Part shown: in pieces, positions 54,303-63,600 of the stretch | Position numbering within the stretch: position 1 is the first letter of the stretch | How the letters are laid out: every line of letters starts with the position of its first letter | Origin: Chloroflexota bacterium | GTDB taxonomy: Bacteria > Chloroflexota > Chloroflexia > Chloroflexales > Roseiflexaceae | Assembly: GCA_013388755.1 (NCBI GenBank) | Contig: JACAEQ010000052.1 | Coordinates: 23,074 to 87,073 of the forward strand | Length of the DNA: 64,000 nucleotides | Direction: 5' to 3' | The notes under the pieces: generated by a model | The model's input: the letters and a program-made list of their open reading frames with translations, nothing else | What the model was told of the DNA's origin: nothing | Databases searched by the model: none | Program-made: the position numbers and the translations under genes

Positions 54303-55561
54303 GCTTTGACCCTCGACTCGCGCGGCGCGGCGCCCTGGCTGGAGCCCGCACCTCGCGCACGCACCAGTTGTTCATACACCCGATCCATCGCCGGGCAGAC
54401 GGCGCGCCAGTCGTAGCGCTCAAGCAGGCGCCGCCGGCCTGCGGCAGCAATACGCCCCCCGAGCTCCGGGTCGGTCAGCAGTTGAGTCACTGCCGCCGCG
54501 AATTCCTCCGGCGTGTCGCCCACCAGCAGGTGCTCTCCGGGAATGAGATCGATACCTTCGTAGCCGATCGTGGTCGAAACCACAGGAATGCCCCGCGCCA
54601 GCGCCTCGAGAATCTTCACCCGCATGCCGCCACCACTGCGTAATGGGACGATCAGGCAGGCCGAACCGGCGATGTAGGGTGCTGGATCAGGCACATAGCC
54701 GGTCACCTCGATTGTGGCGTCCTGCGCTGGTAACGCGCGTACTTCCGGTACCGGGCGCTGGCCGACGACGAAAAAATGGACCCCTTCGACCTGCCGTTTG
54801 ATCAGAGGGTAGATACTGCTGGCGAACCAGAGCACACCGTCAACATTCGGCGGCCACATCATGGTCGCCAGGCTGAGAATGCCGCGTGCGCCCGGTTGCC
54901 TCGCGATCGGCGCCTCGCGTTCGGCGTCCACTGCTATCGGAATGACAGGAATGTCGCGGTGGCCGCCGATGGCGTCCAGCAGCGCCTGGCGATCCTCTTC
55001 ACTTACTGCTGTGACCGCCTCGAATGTGCGACAGACCTGCCCTTCGTACCGGCGCAACTGCCGCCATTCACGTTCCCAGAGCAGGCGCCTGGGGCCGCGT
55101 TCCTGTGCGGCAAGCCGTCGGAACACCGTCCAGACCGCATTGTGCTGGTCGAGCAGGCGCGGCAATGGTAGTGGCGCGGCGAATTGCGCCATGTTGAGTT
55201 GATCGGCATGCACCAGATCGTATGGTCGCCCGGCGGCAGCGGCATCACGCACGAGCCGGCTGAGCAGGCGATGCATGGCGGCGCTGCCGTCACGTTCGAT
55301 GATCCATGGTCGCCCGCTTGCCAGGCTGCCGGCAAGCGTCACGGCATTGCGCACCGCCGACCGCGCCAGCGGCACGGTATGAACCTCGGCGACCAGGTCG
55401 CGCAATGCGGCCGCATCGGCATCTTCCTGTTCGTTCCGCGTGAAACACACGAGCGTGACTCGGTGTCGCGACGCCAGGTGGCGCAGGAGATAGTAGGTTT
55501 TGACCTTGGGACCGCTGTCGGGAGGATAAGGGACGATCTGTGTCAGCAGTAGCACGTTCAT
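54299..55561 (-). CDS. family 4 glycosyltransferase
   Basis: Start taken at ATG 55561 (MNVLLLTQIVPYPPDSGPKVKTYYLLRHLA), with GGTGAC upstream; ten residues further upstream lack support. The product is 420 residues. It is a paralog of the next gene: DQHNAVWTVFRRLAAQERG, ILSLATMMWPPNVDGVLWFASSIYPLIKRQVEGVHFFVVGQRP, VTGYVPDPAPYIAGSACLIVPLRSGGGMRVKILEALARGIPVVSTTIGYEGI. The donor E-A-L-A motif is present. It is first of a two-gene operon; the pair probably adds successive sugars to one polysaccharide (inference). Confidence 0.9.
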   Translation of the reverse strand: MNVLLLTQIVPYPPDSGPKVKTYYLLRHLASRHRVTLVCFTRNEQEDADAAALRDLVAEVHTVPLARSAVRNAVTLAGSLASGRPWIIERDGSAAMHRLLSRLVRDAAAAGRPYDLVHADQLNMAQFAAPLPLPRLLDQHNAVWTVFRRLAAQERGPRRLLWEREWRQLRRYEGQVCRTFEAVTAVSEEDRQALLDAIGGHRDIPVIPIAVDAEREAPIARQPGARGILSLATMMWPPNVDGVLWFASSIYPLIKRQVEGVHFFVVGQRPVPEVRALPAQDATIEVTGYVPDPAPYIAGSACLIVPLRSGGGMRVKILEALARGIPVVSTTIGYEGIDLIPGEHLLVGDTPEEFAAAVTQLLTDPELGGRIAAAGRRRLLERYDWRAVCPAMDRVYEQLVRARGAGSSQGAAPRESRVKA

Positions 55562-55904
55562 TGCGTCACCTGTCGCGCATCTCTCCGCCAATCAGCGTAC
55601 CCGCGCCGTATGAAAAGCTGCTAAACTCCCGAACGACATCTGCTAACAGTGCGTTCATTGTATGCCTGGCTGGATACCTGCCGCCGCGCGTTGTTGCGAG
55701 GAGTGCGGGTGCGATACCATGGACTCCACGTCTCTGCCATGATCGAGGTTCTGCGAAGCTTCGCTCGATGGGCCTGACCGGGCGCGCTGAGCGCCAGTAG
55801 CCGGGATGGTGCCATGTCACACGCTTCGCGGAACCTGTTCGTTCCCCGACACGGTTCGTAACACCCGAGAAGCGCCGGCAACAGGAAATCTCCTGCCCCT
55901 GTGC
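55562..55904. other. intergenic gap between divergent genes, nothing recognised
   Basis: About 340 bases between the leftward glycosyltransferase operon and the larB promoter. Short frames lack ribosome-binding sites. TATACT at 55905-55910, 29 bases before larB, is a likely -10 element, with only a weak -35 (CAGGAA). Confidence 0.45.
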
Positions 55905-55938
55905 TATACTCAGGCCAGGTTTCCATGCTATCCCGAAG

Positions 55939-56658
55939 ATGATGATGAACGCATTAGAGAATCTCGACCAGTTTGCAAATCTTGATCTAGGCCGCGCCAC
56001 ACGCAGTGGTGTGCCCGAAGTCATTCTTGCCGAACACAAGACGGCTGCACAGACAATTGCTATCACCCGGCACGTGCTTGATCGGCTGGGCCGGGTCATC
56101 ATCAGCCGTGTGTCGCCGGAGACGCGCGCGGCATTGCAGGATGCGCTGGATGCAGATATTCAGTGGGCCCTGTATGGTGATGGCCGGACGCTGGTGTTGA
56201 GTTGCCCTGGCGCCGAACCGCCGCGGAATGGCGGATGTGTCGGTTTGCTGGCGGCGGGAACCAGCGATCTGCCGGTGGCCGAAGAGGCGGCAGCGCTGTG
56301 TTACGAGATGGGCTGCGACATCCACCGCGCCTATGATGTTGGTGTCGCCGGGTTGCATCGCCTGTTTGAACCACTACGTATGATGCTGGCGGCGCCGGTT
56401 GATGTCATCATTGTGGCTGCCGGGATGGATGGCGCGCTGCCGTCGGTTGTGGCCGGCCTGGTGGATGTGCCGGTGATCGGGCTGCCGACCTCAGTCGGCT
56501 ACGGTTTCGGCGGCGGCGGGGTGGGCGCGCTCACCAGTATGCTGCAGACCTGTGCCCCCGGCCTGGCGGTGGTGAACATTGACAATGGCATCGGCGCCGG
56601 CGCGATGGCCGGGCGAATCGCGGCGCGCATGGGTGCCGCCCGACGCGCACGCGAGTAA
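55939..56658 (+). CDS. larB: nickel-pincer cofactor biosynthesis protein LarB
   Basis: The product is 239 residues; three ATG codons in a row (55939-55947) make the exact start uncertain. Family blocks: LDLGRATRSGVPEVILAEHKT, GCVGLLAAGTSDLPVAEEAA, AYDVGVAGLHRLF, DVIIVAAGMDGALPSVVAGLVDVPVIGLPTSVGYGFGGGGVGAL and NIDNGIGAGAMAGRIA. The C-terminal half resembles PurE. LarB carboxylates and hydrolyses nicotinic acid adenine dinucleotide to pyridinium-3,5-biscarboxylate mononucleotide. That product is sulfurated by LarE, present at 56883, and nickel is then inserted by LarC, which is not in this window. Confidence 0.93.
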   Translation: MMMNALENLDQFANLDLGRATRSGVPEVILAEHKTAAQTIAITRHVLDRLGRVIISRVSPETRAALQDALDADIQWALYGDGRTLVLSCPGAEPPRNGGCVGLLAAGTSDLPVAEEAAALCYEMGCDIHRAYDVGVAGLHRLFEPLRMMLAAPVDVIIVAAGMDGALPSVVAGLVDVPVIGLPTSVGYGFGGGGVGALTSMLQTCAPGLAVVNIDNGIGAGAMAGRIAARMGAARRARE

Positions 56659-56752
56659 TACCAGGGTGCATTTGATCGTACCGGATGACGGCACCCTGCG
56701 GAGCGGTGTAGCGGCGAGGGTGCAAGCCGTCGCTCCTGATCGGTGTATGTCT
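56657..56752. repeat. family D repeat, copy 2
   Basis: Homologous over about 96 bases to 23241-23343 (ATACCAGGGTGCATTTGATCG to GGTGTATGTCTG). It starts at the larB stop codon and separates larB from larE. The copy at 23241 likewise directly follows a stop codon. Confidence 0.7.
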
Positions 56753-56882
56753 GCACGCAACCGGGTATACCGCGCGAGATGCGGCGAGCTTTAGACGCCG
56801 CCCACACACCCGGGAGCTGGTTGATCAGGCGCCCTTTGTTCGTGTACAAGCAACGTCATCATACAAGGAACAGGATCACGAC

Positions 56883-57737
56883 ATGAACCCATCCGTCAGC
56901 GAAACACCAGCGCTTGATATGAAATACGCACGGCTGCAGGCTATCCTGCGCGATCTCGGGTCGGCGCTGGTCGCATTCTCAGGCGGTGTTGACAGCACGT
57001 TGCTGCTCAAGGTCGCCTACGATACGCTGGGCGATCGTGCGGTGGCGGCAACGGCTGACTCCGAGACCTATCCGCGGGAAGAACTTGAGCAGGCGCGCGA
57101 GCTTGCGGCGCTGATCGGCTGCCGCCATATCGTGGTGCGCACCGGCGAGCTGCATGATGAACGCTACGCGGCAAATCAGCCCGATCGTTGCTACCATTGC
57201 AAGCGCACGCTGTTCGCTGAATTGCAGCCCGTGGCCGCCGAGCTTGGCATCGGGGCAATTATCTACGGCGCCATGGCCGACGATATCGGGGCGCACCGGC
57301 CCGGCCACCGCGCCGCAGCCGAGTTTGCGGTGCGCAGCCCGCTGATTGAAGCTGGCCTGGGCAAACAGGAGATTCGCGTGCTGGCACGCCGCCTCGGCCT
57401 GCCAAACTGGAACAAGCCTTCGTACGCCTGTCTCTCCTCGCGGATAGCGTATGGCGAGCGGGTGACTGCGGCGAAATTGCGTGTGCTCGATGATGCCGAA
57501 CGGTTCTTACGTGGCCTCGGCCTGACCCAGTTTCGTGTGCGCCACCACGAGACGATTGCACGGATCGAGGTGTTGCCGGAAGAGATCGATACCGTCATCG
57601 CGCACCGCGAGGCGATCGTGGCTCGCCTGAAGGAACTGGGCTATGTTTATGTCACGCTCGATCTGCAAGGATTCCGGAGTGGCAGTATGAATGAGGCGCG
57701 CCAGCCGCAGCGCGCTGAGATCATGCTTGTCGAATAA
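56883..57737 (+). CDS. larE: ATP-dependent sulfur transferase LarE
   Basis: The product is 284 residues. The PP-loop ATP-pyrophosphatase motif is SGGVDSTLLL (residues 33-42). Other LarE blocks: ADSETYPREELEQARELA, PDRCYHCKRTLF, and NKPSYACLSSRIAYGERVT. Cys183 in YACLSSR corresponds to the sacrificial active-site cysteine of single-Cys LarE enzymes, which give up their own sulfur and are left with dehydroalanine. Cluster-type LarEs have three cysteines near this point; only one is visible here. It acts after LarB. A 224-base gap with repeat D2 lies between them. Confidence 0.92.
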   Translation: MNPSVSETPALDMKYARLQAILRDLGSALVAFSGGVDSTLLLKVAYDTLGDRAVAATADSETYPREELEQARELAALIGCRHIVVRTGELHDERYAANQPDRCYHCKRTLFAELQPVAAELGIGAIIYGAMADDIGAHRPGHRAAAEFAVRSPLIEAGLGKQEIRVLARRLGLPNWNKPSYACLSSRIAYGERVTAAKLRVLDDAERFLRGLGLTQFRVRHHETIARIEVLPEEIDTVIAHREAIVARLKELGYVYVTLDLQGFRSGSMNEARQPQRAEIMLVE

Positions 57738-57796
57738 CGGTACCTTTCCATGTGGGAGGTGGCTGTGCACTGCCTGCGCTGGCGCAAAACCACCGC

Positions 57797-57871
57797 CTCT
57801 CCGAATAACGCTCCGCCGCGTGTCATTGCGCGGAGCGCGAGCGACCGCCTGCAGCGAGCGCAGCGTGGCTG
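57797..57871. repeat. family A repeat, partial copy (left half)
   Basis: CTCTCCGAATAACGC and GTGTCATTGCGCGGAGCGCGAGCGACCGC, then GCAGCGAGCGCAGCGTGGCTG, match the left half of family A (compare 59180). The right terminus is absent. It occupies part of the 353-base gap between larE and the BMP gene. Confidence 0.6.
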
Positions 57872-57903
57872 ATGAAGGCTAACGCACTGCGTTATCACAC
57901 CGT

Positions 57904-57932
57904 TTGGCATTCGTTATGGACTGTGCTATAAT
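57904..57932 (+). promoter_or_regulatory. strong promoter of the nucleoside-importer operon
   Basis: TTGGCA (57904-57909), a 17-base spacer, then TATAAT (57927-57932). Near-perfect housekeeping promoter, with a leader of about 150 bases before the BMP start. Confidence 0.8.
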
Positions 57933-58090
57933 CGCGTCGTTTCAGGGGCAGGTATCAATACGCCAGTCGCCGCATATGGCAGCCGTCGTGTGATGACGAT
58001 GCGGACCGTGCCGGCCGGCGTGTTGCGTGCCTGGCCGTAGATTCCTTGCTGGCGCCAGAAGTGGCATTGGCAGCATCCAGGAGGCAGTGT

Positions 58091-59179
58091 ATGAAGAAAC
58101 CGCTTTACGCGACGATCCTCCTGATCGTAGCGGCGTTGATCGCTGCTTGCGGTCAGGCAGGGCAGGGCGGCGGCGCTGCGGCGCCGACAACCGCGCCGGT
58201 CGCAGCACCGACAACCGCGCCACAGGCGACCGAGGCGGATTGCGCCAGACCGGAGGTTCTGTGCGTCGGATTGGTGACCGACGTCGGTGAGATCGATGAC
58301 AAGAGCTTTAATCAGTCGGCATGGGAAGGGGTCAAACGCGCTGAGCGTGAACTGGGCGCAATCGTGAACTACGTCGAGACGAAAGACGCCAAGGATTACG
58401 CCGCGAACATCGGCCTGTTCACCGAGAAGGGGTACGATGTGATCGTGACCGTCGGCTTTGCGCTGACTGAAGCCACCACCGCGGCCGCCGGCGAGAACCC
58501 GAACGTGAAGTTCATCGGCGTCGATCAGTTCCAGGCGGAAGCGGTTCCGAACGTCGCGGGCCTGATTTTCGCCGAGGATAAGGCCGGCTTCCTGGCCGGT
58601 GTTCTCGCGGCGGAGATGTCGAAGAGCAACAAGATTGCCGCCGTACTGGGCACCAACCTGGTGCCGCCAGTGGTCGCCTTCAAAGAAGGGTATGAGAACG
58701 GCGCCAGGTATGCCAAGCCTGACATCCAGATTATCTCAACGTATCATCCGGGTGGCCTGGATACCGCCTTCACCGACCCGAAGTGGGGCGGTGACCAGGC
58801 GAAGCTGGCAATTGACCAGGGTGCCGACGTGATTTTCGGCGCGGGTGGAAAGACTGGTAATGGCGCGCTGATTGAGACAGCCGCCAATCAGGGCGTCTTC
58901 TGTATCGGTGTCGATACCGATCAGTGGGAGACGGTGCCGGAGGCGCATCCCTGCCTGATCTCCAGCGCGATGAAACTGATCACGCCGGGTGTGTTTGATC
59001 TCATCCAGAAGGCGAAAGACGGGGCGTTCCCATCAGGCAACTATGTCGGTGAGGTGGGCCTGGCGCCGTTCCATGACTTCGATAGTCAGGTGCCGCAGGA
59101 AGTCAAAGCCAGGCTGGCAGAGGTCGACAAGGGCCTGCGCGACGGTTCTATTCCAACCGGGTACAATCCCGGCGGGTAA
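58091..59179 (+). CDS. BMP family ABC transporter substrate-binding lipoprotein (nucleoside-type)
   Basis: Start at ATG 58091 with AGGAGG six bases upstream (MKKPLYATILLIVAALIAAC, lipidated Cys20). The product is 362 residues. After a P/T-rich spacer the BMP/PnrA fold begins at LCVGLVTDVGEIDDKSFNQSAWEG. Further: KDAKDYAANIGLFTEKGYDVIVTVGFAL, NVAGLIFAEDKAGFLAGVLAA, GADVIFGAGGKTGNGALIETA and GVFCIGVDTDQW. The family binds purine nucleosides such as guanosine, adenosine or inosine. It is the substrate-binding component for the two permeases and ATPase at 59855-63579. Confidence 0.9.
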   Translation: MKKPLYATILLIVAALIAACGQAGQGGGAAAPTTAPVAAPTTAPQATEADCARPEVLCVGLVTDVGEIDDKSFNQSAWEGVKRAERELGAIVNYVETKDAKDYAANIGLFTEKGYDVIVTVGFALTEATTAAAGENPNVKFIGVDQFQAEAVPNVAGLIFAEDKAGFLAGVLAAEMSKSNKIAAVLGTNLVPPVVAFKEGYENGARYAKPDIQIISTYHPGGLDTAFTDPKWGGDQAKLAIDQGADVIFGAGGKTGNGALIETAANQGVFCIGVDTDQWETVPEAHPCLISSAMKLITPGVFDLIQKAKDGAFPSGNYVGEVGLAPFHDFDSQVPQEVKARLAEVDKGLRDGSIPTGYNPGG

Positions 59180-59413
59180 GTGCCCATCCGAAAAACGCGA
59201 CGCCTCCTGTCATTGCGCGGAGCGTCAGCGACGGCCTGTAGTGAGCGCAGCGTGGCTGAAGCAATCTCCGCTCGCACTGGTAGATTGCTTCGCTTTGCTC
59301 GCAATGACCCGGCAGATGGGCGCTTGTGTCGCTTTGCTCGCAATGACCCGGCAGATGGGCGCTTGCGTCGCTGCGCGCGCAATGACAGCCAGTCCGTTAT
59401 TCGGATAGGCACT
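59180..59413. repeat. family A repeat, copy 4, with internal tandem duplication
   Basis: Left end GTGCCCATCCGAAAAAC and right end TTCGGATAGGCAC are the family A termini, 234 bp apart. The extra length comes from a 39-bp unit (starting CGCTTTGCTCGCAATGACCC at 59291 and again at 59330) repeated about 2.3 times. It separates the substrate-binding protein from the permease genes. Confidence 0.75.
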
Positions 59414-59854
59414 CCATCCCTGTCGAGGAGCGGGCATGCTGGCGGACCTCACATGTCTTCGAGACGTGTGAGGTTCGCCGGTATCAGGAACCTGCCCGCG
59501 TAGACGCCATACGACGTGGCTGTCCGGTCTTGACCGACCCCCGGCAATATTCGGGTGACAGGCGTGCCGGCCACAAGGCGCGCATTGGAGCACAATATTG
59601 TCAGTTACCGTTGCGTGAATGTGACCGCTTGCCCGCACAGACGCCGCTGTGCGTAGCGCCGGTCGTACGTCCGTGGTGACCGGTGGGTGCCCCACGGCTT
59701 GACTGAGCTCGCCGAAGTCTGCGCCGCAGCGATGAAGAGATGTTGCATGCAACGGCTGTACTGAGCAACAACAGGGCGGTGTACCGTGAGCCTTTTGAGG
59801 TAGGAAATAATGCGGAACAGGCTCATGAGGTGACGGTCCCCTGCGGAGGTTGTT
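59414..59854. other. intergenic gap inside the importer cluster
   Basis: About 440 bases between the BMP gene and the first permease. It holds the hairpin at 59447-59473. The remainder contains no gene or further recognisable site except GGAGG before the permease start. Confidence 0.45.
59447..59473. terminator. stable hairpin after the BMP gene
   Basis: CCTCACATGTCT (59447-59458) pairs with AGACGTGTGAGG (59462-59473), one G-T pair, around the loop TCG. There is no T-run, so it is more likely an mRNA-stabilising or partial stop signal that would keep the binding protein more abundant than the permeases. Confidence 0.5.
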
Positions 59855-60970
59855 ATGGAACGTGCGGCGCCGCAACCGCCGTCAAGGGTCGATTTACTGG
59901 CCTACGGTCGTGCAGTATTACGCGCAGCGTTGATCCCTGCAGCGGCGATTGTGGTTGCGCTCAGCATCGGCGCGGTGATTATCGCGATTTCCGGCGCCAA
60001 TCCACTGGTTGCGTACGGTGCGTTGTTTGAAGGTGGCCTTGGCAGCGGGCGCGCGCTTTCACGTACCCTGGAAAAGGCCACTCCCCTTATCTTTGGCGGG
60101 CTTGCCGTGGCGCTGGCATTCAAGTGCGGCCTGTTCAATATCGGCGCGCAGGGCCAGTTGCTCCTGGGCGCAATCTTCGCCGGGTATATCGGTTTCGCAA
60201 TCCAGGGCCTGCCTGCCGTGGTGCATATCTCGCTGGCGCTGCTCATCGGTGCGCTTATGGGTGCGCTGTGGGCCGCAATTGCCGGGGCGCTCAAGGCGTT
60301 TACCGGGGCGCACGAAGTGATTACGACGATCATGCTGAACTTCGTCGCCTTTAACCTCACCGACTGGCTCGCTGACGGCCCCTGGAAGGATCGCTCGCCT
60401 GGCAATATTGTCGCGCGAACACCGACTATCGCTCCGGAAGCCAGGCTGCCGGATATCGCCGGTGTTCCGCTCGGCATCATCCTGGCCGTACTGGCGGCGC
60501 TGGCCGTCTGGTGGCTGATCTGGCGCACAACCATTGGCTTCGAGTTGCGCACGGTCGGGCAGAATGCCAGCGCGGCACGCTATGCCGGCATCTCGGTGCG
60601 CCGCATGACGCTGCTGGCCTTGATTCTGAGCGGGTTCCTCGCCGGGATCGGTGGCGCTGTCGAGACTCTGGGGGTCGTCGGGCGCTTCCAGCCAGGGTTT
60701 AACGCCGGCCTGGGTTTCAATGCCATTACGATTGCTCTGCTTGCGCGGACCAATCCGATTGCCGTGATACCGGCATCCCTGCTGATTGGCGTCATGCAGG
60801 CGGGCGCCAGCCGCATGCAGTTTAACTCCGGTGCCGCCTCTGAGATCATTGATGTGATCCAGGCACTGATCCTGTTCTTCGTCGCCGCCGACAGCATGAT
60901 TCGCTGGGTGTTGCGCGTCCGCGCCGAAGAGGGCGAACGTGTGACCCTCAGCAGCGGCTGGGGTTCCTGA
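59855..60970 (+). CDS. ABC transporter permease, nucleoside-type (NupP/BmpB-like)
   Basis: The product is 371 residues; start at ATG 59855 with CGGAGG upstream. It belongs to the BPD_transp_2 (branched-chain/ribose-type) permease family, with about nine hydrophobic segments. Typical blocks are ALAFKCGLFNIGAQGQLLLGAIFAGY, GALMGALWAAIAGALKAFTGAHEVITTIMLNFVAFNLTDWL and GQNASAARYAGISVRRMTLLALILSGFLAGIGGAVETLGV. The GxFNIGxxGQ and H-E-V-I-T-T-I-M-L-N motifs are those of nucleoside permeases. It pairs with the next permease as a heterodimer. Confidence 0.9.
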   Translation: MERAAPQPPSRVDLLAYGRAVLRAALIPAAAIVVALSIGAVIIAISGANPLVAYGALFEGGLGSGRALSRTLEKATPLIFGGLAVALAFKCGLFNIGAQGQLLLGAIFAGYIGFAIQGLPAVVHISLALLIGALMGALWAAIAGALKAFTGAHEVITTIMLNFVAFNLTDWLADGPWKDRSPGNIVARTPTIAPEARLPDIAGVPLGIILAVLAALAVWWLIWRTTIGFELRTVGQNASAARYAGISVRRMTLLALILSGFLAGIGGAVETLGVVGRFQPGFNAGLGFNAITIALLARTNPIAVIPASLLIGVMQAGASRMQFNSGAASEIIDVIQALILFFVAADSMIRWVLRVRAEEGERVTLSSGWGS

Positions 60971-60982
60971 CGGGAGATCGTA

Positions 60983-62023
60983 ATGCAGATGACCAGCAGC
61001 GTGGCGCGTCCGTCGGCGGCGCGAATTCCCTGGTTGAGCCTGGGGGTGTGGGGCGCGCTTGCGATTCTCGTTCTGATTGCTTATGCACGTGCACCACAGG
61101 CAACAACGGCTGTCCTCACGTCGACAATTCGCCAGTCTACCCCGATCATCCTTGGCGCCATGGCGGGTATCATGTGCGAACGGTCGGGGGTGATCAATAT
61201 CGGCATCGAGGGCATGATGCTGATCGCGGCGTTCCTTGGCTACCTGGCGAATGTGTGGACCGGGAACCTGTTGCTGGCAACCGCTGGCGCGTTGCTGGTG
61301 GGCGGCGCCGTGGGCGCGTTCCATGCGCTGATGTCGATCACGCTCAAGGTCGATCAGATTATTGCCGGGACGGTGATCAACATCCTGGCGGTGGGTTTTA
61401 CCGGCTATTTCTACCAGCAAGGCCTGACGACGCGCGGTAAGCTCGCGCCGATTGATATTGCGCCGCTGTCCAGTATTCCAATTATCGGGCCGGTGTTCTT
61501 CAATAATCCACCGATCACCTATGCGTCGCTGGTGCTGATTGTCGTGATCCATGTGCTGCTCTTCCGTACGGCCTGGGGGTTGCGCACGCGCGCCGTCGGC
61601 GAGCATCCCGCAGCAGCCGATACGGTTGGTATCGCCGTCAACCGCGTGCGCTACATCAATGTCATCATCGGCGGGATGCTCGCGGGCCTGGCTGGCGGCT
61701 TCCTGACGCTTGAGGCGGTCGGTTCGTTCGAACGCAATATGACCAACGGGCGCGGCTTCGTGTCGCTGGCCGTGATGATCTTCGGCAAGTGGACGCCGTT
61801 CGGCGCGTGGGGCGGTTCATTGTTGTTTGGTTTCGCAAATGCGATGCAGTCGCAAATCCAGTTTCTGCAGAATCAGCTCCCCCCCTGGCTGGCATGGGTG
61901 AGCCAGACCCCGCCACAATTCATCGGCATGCTGCCGTATCTGCTGACGATCGCCGTGCTGGCCGGGTTCGTTGGCCGTGCCCGGCCGCCGGCAGCCATCG
62001 GCAAGGTGTACGAGAAGGAATGA
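60983..62023 (+). CDS. ABC transporter permease, nucleoside-type (NupQ/BmpC-like)
   Basis: The product is 346 residues from ATG 60983 with GGGAG upstream, 12 bases after the first permease. The second BPD_transp_2 permease: STIRQSTPIILGAMAGIMCERSGVINIGIEGMMLIAAFLGYLANV, FHALMSITLKVDQIIAGTVINILAVGFTGYFY, AVGEHPAAADTVGIAVNRVRYINVIIGGMLAGLAGGFLTLE. The ERSGVINIGIEGM motif is typical of the partner permease in BMP-type transporters. The stop overlaps an ATG of the ATPase gene (ATGA). Confidence 0.9.
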   Translation: MQMTSSVARPSAARIPWLSLGVWGALAILVLIAYARAPQATTAVLTSTIRQSTPIILGAMAGIMCERSGVINIGIEGMMLIAAFLGYLANVWTGNLLLATAGALLVGGAVGAFHALMSITLKVDQIIAGTVINILAVGFTGYFYQQGLTTRGKLAPIDIAPLSSIPIIGPVFFNNPPITYASLVLIVVIHVLLFRTAWGLRTRAVGEHPAAADTVGIAVNRVRYINVIIGGMLAGLAGGFLTLEAVGSFERNMTNGRGFVSLAVMIFGKWTPFGAWGGSLLFGFANAMQSQIQFLQNQLPPWLAWVSQTPPQFIGMLPYLLTIAVLAGFVGRARPPAAIGKVYEKE

Positions 62024-62025
62024 TC

Positions 62026-63579
62026 ATGACCGCCGCTCCGGCGCCTGAGGTCGTGCTCGAAGCGCGTGGTATTACCAAGCGTTTCCCCGGCGTGATCGCG
62101 AACGAACATGTCAGCCTGAAACTGCAACGCGGTGAGGTGCTCGCGTTGCTTGGCGAAAACGGCGCCGGTAAAACCACGCTGATGAATATTCTCTACGGCA
62201 TGTATCACCAGGATGCCGGCGAGGTGCTGGTGCGCGGCCAGGCGGTGCGAATCAGCGGGCCGAGTGATTCGATCAGTCGTGGCATCGGCATGGTGCACCA
62301 GCATTTTATGCTGGTGCCGGTGTTCACCGTGGCCGAAAATATCATTCTGGGTGCCGAAACCGGTAACGGGCCGTTTCTCGATCTGAGCGTCGCCAGGCGA
62401 CAGATTCGGGAACTGTCGCAGCGCTACAATCTTGATGTCGATCCTGATGCATATGTGAAGGATCTCTCGGTCGGCCAGCAGCAGCGGGTTGAGATTATCA
62501 AGGCACTCTATCGGAAGGCCGATATCCTGATCCTCGATGAGCCGACGGCGGTACTGACGCCGCAGGAGACCCAGGAACTCTTCGCTATCATTCGCTCGCT
62601 GACCAGCCAGGGCGCGTCGGTCATCTTCATTACGCATAAACTGAAGGAAGTGCTGGCGATTGCCGACCGGATCATGGTATTGCGGCGCGGGCGGGTCGTT
62701 GGCGAAACCACGCCGCAGGCGGCCAGTGAGCGTAGCCTGGCCGAGATGATGGTGGGCCGTAGCGTGATGCTGGAAGTTGAGAAACAGGAAGCGAATCCCG
62801 GCGCCACGGTGCTGGCAATTGAGCGCCTGGTCGTGGACGATGATCGTGGGCAGCAGGTCGTGAACGGGTTATCGCTCGAGGTACGCGCCGGTGAAATACT
62901 GGGTGTCGCAGGGGTGCAGGGGAATGGGCAGACCGAACTGGTTGAGGCGATCACCGGCCTGCGTGCTGCACGTTCCGGCCGTGTGCTGATCAATGGCCAC
63001 GATCTCACCAATGCGTCACCGCGTCGCGTGAGCGAAACGGGTAGCGCCCACGTGCCGGAAGATCGCCAGGAAGATGGCCTCGTGCTGACCTATAGCGTTG
63101 CCGATAACCTCGTGCTCAACAGGTATTATGTGGCGCCGTTCGCGCGCGGGGTCGTGCGTGACGAACATGCAATCATGCAGCATGCGGAAGAACTGATCGA
63201 TCGCTACGATGTACGTACGCCGAGCGTCCTGACGCCGGTCTCCGCGCTATCGGGTGGGAACAAGCAAAAGGTGATCATCGCGCGCGAACTGTCGCGCGAG
63301 GTTCGCCTGCTGATTGCTGCCCAGCCGACACGCGGTATTGATGTCGGCTCGATCGAGTTTATCCATCAGCAGATCATAGCCGAACGCGACCGCGGAGCTG
63401 CTGTCCTGCTCGTATCGGCGGAACTGGATGAGATTATGGCGCTCTCTGACCGGATTGCTGTCATGTACCACGGCCAGATTGTGGCAACCATGCCGGCGGC
63501 CGGCGCAAGCCGCGAGGAACTTGGCCTGCTGATGGCAGGCGCCCGGCCGGCCGCGCCTGCTGTGAGTGAGGCTGTCTGA
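62026..63579 (+). CDS. sugar/nucleoside-type ABC ATPase with tandem cassettes (NupO/BmpD-like)
   Basis: The product is 517 residues from ATG 62026, preferred because AAGGA is six bases upstream; ATG 62020 is adjacent. There are two ABC domains in one chain. The first is complete: Walker A GENGAGKTT, the Q-loop, signature LSVGQQQRVEIIKALY, Walker B ILILDEPTAVLTPQE. In the second, Walker A is degenerate (GVQGNGQTELVEAI) and Walker B reads LIAAQPTRGIDVGS, the normal pattern for RbsA/NupO-type ATPases. It energises the two permeases. It is the last gene of the operon; the gene order (binding protein, permease, permease, ATPase) differs from the common one with ATPase second. Confidence 0.93.
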   Translation: MTAAPAPEVVLEARGITKRFPGVIANEHVSLKLQRGEVLALLGENGAGKTTLMNILYGMYHQDAGEVLVRGQAVRISGPSDSISRGIGMVHQHFMLVPVFTVAENIILGAETGNGPFLDLSVARRQIRELSQRYNLDVDPDAYVKDLSVGQQQRVEIIKALYRKADILILDEPTAVLTPQETQELFAIIRSLTSQGASVIFITHKLKEVLAIADRIMVLRRGRVVGETTPQAASERSLAEMMVGRSVMLEVEKQEANPGATVLAIERLVVDDDRGQQVVNGLSLEVRAGEILGVAGVQGNGQTELVEAITGLRAARSGRVLINGHDLTNASPRRVSETGSAHVPEDRQEDGLVLTYSVADNLVLNRYYVAPFARGVVRDEHAIMQHAEELIDRYDVRTPSVLTPVSALSGGNKQKVIIARELSREVRLLIAAQPTRGIDVGSIEFIHQQIIAERDRGAAVLLVSAELDEIMALSDRIAVMYHGQIVATMPAAGASREELGLLMAGARPAAPAVSEAV

Positions 63580-63600
63580 CAGACGCCATCCAGTCAACTA

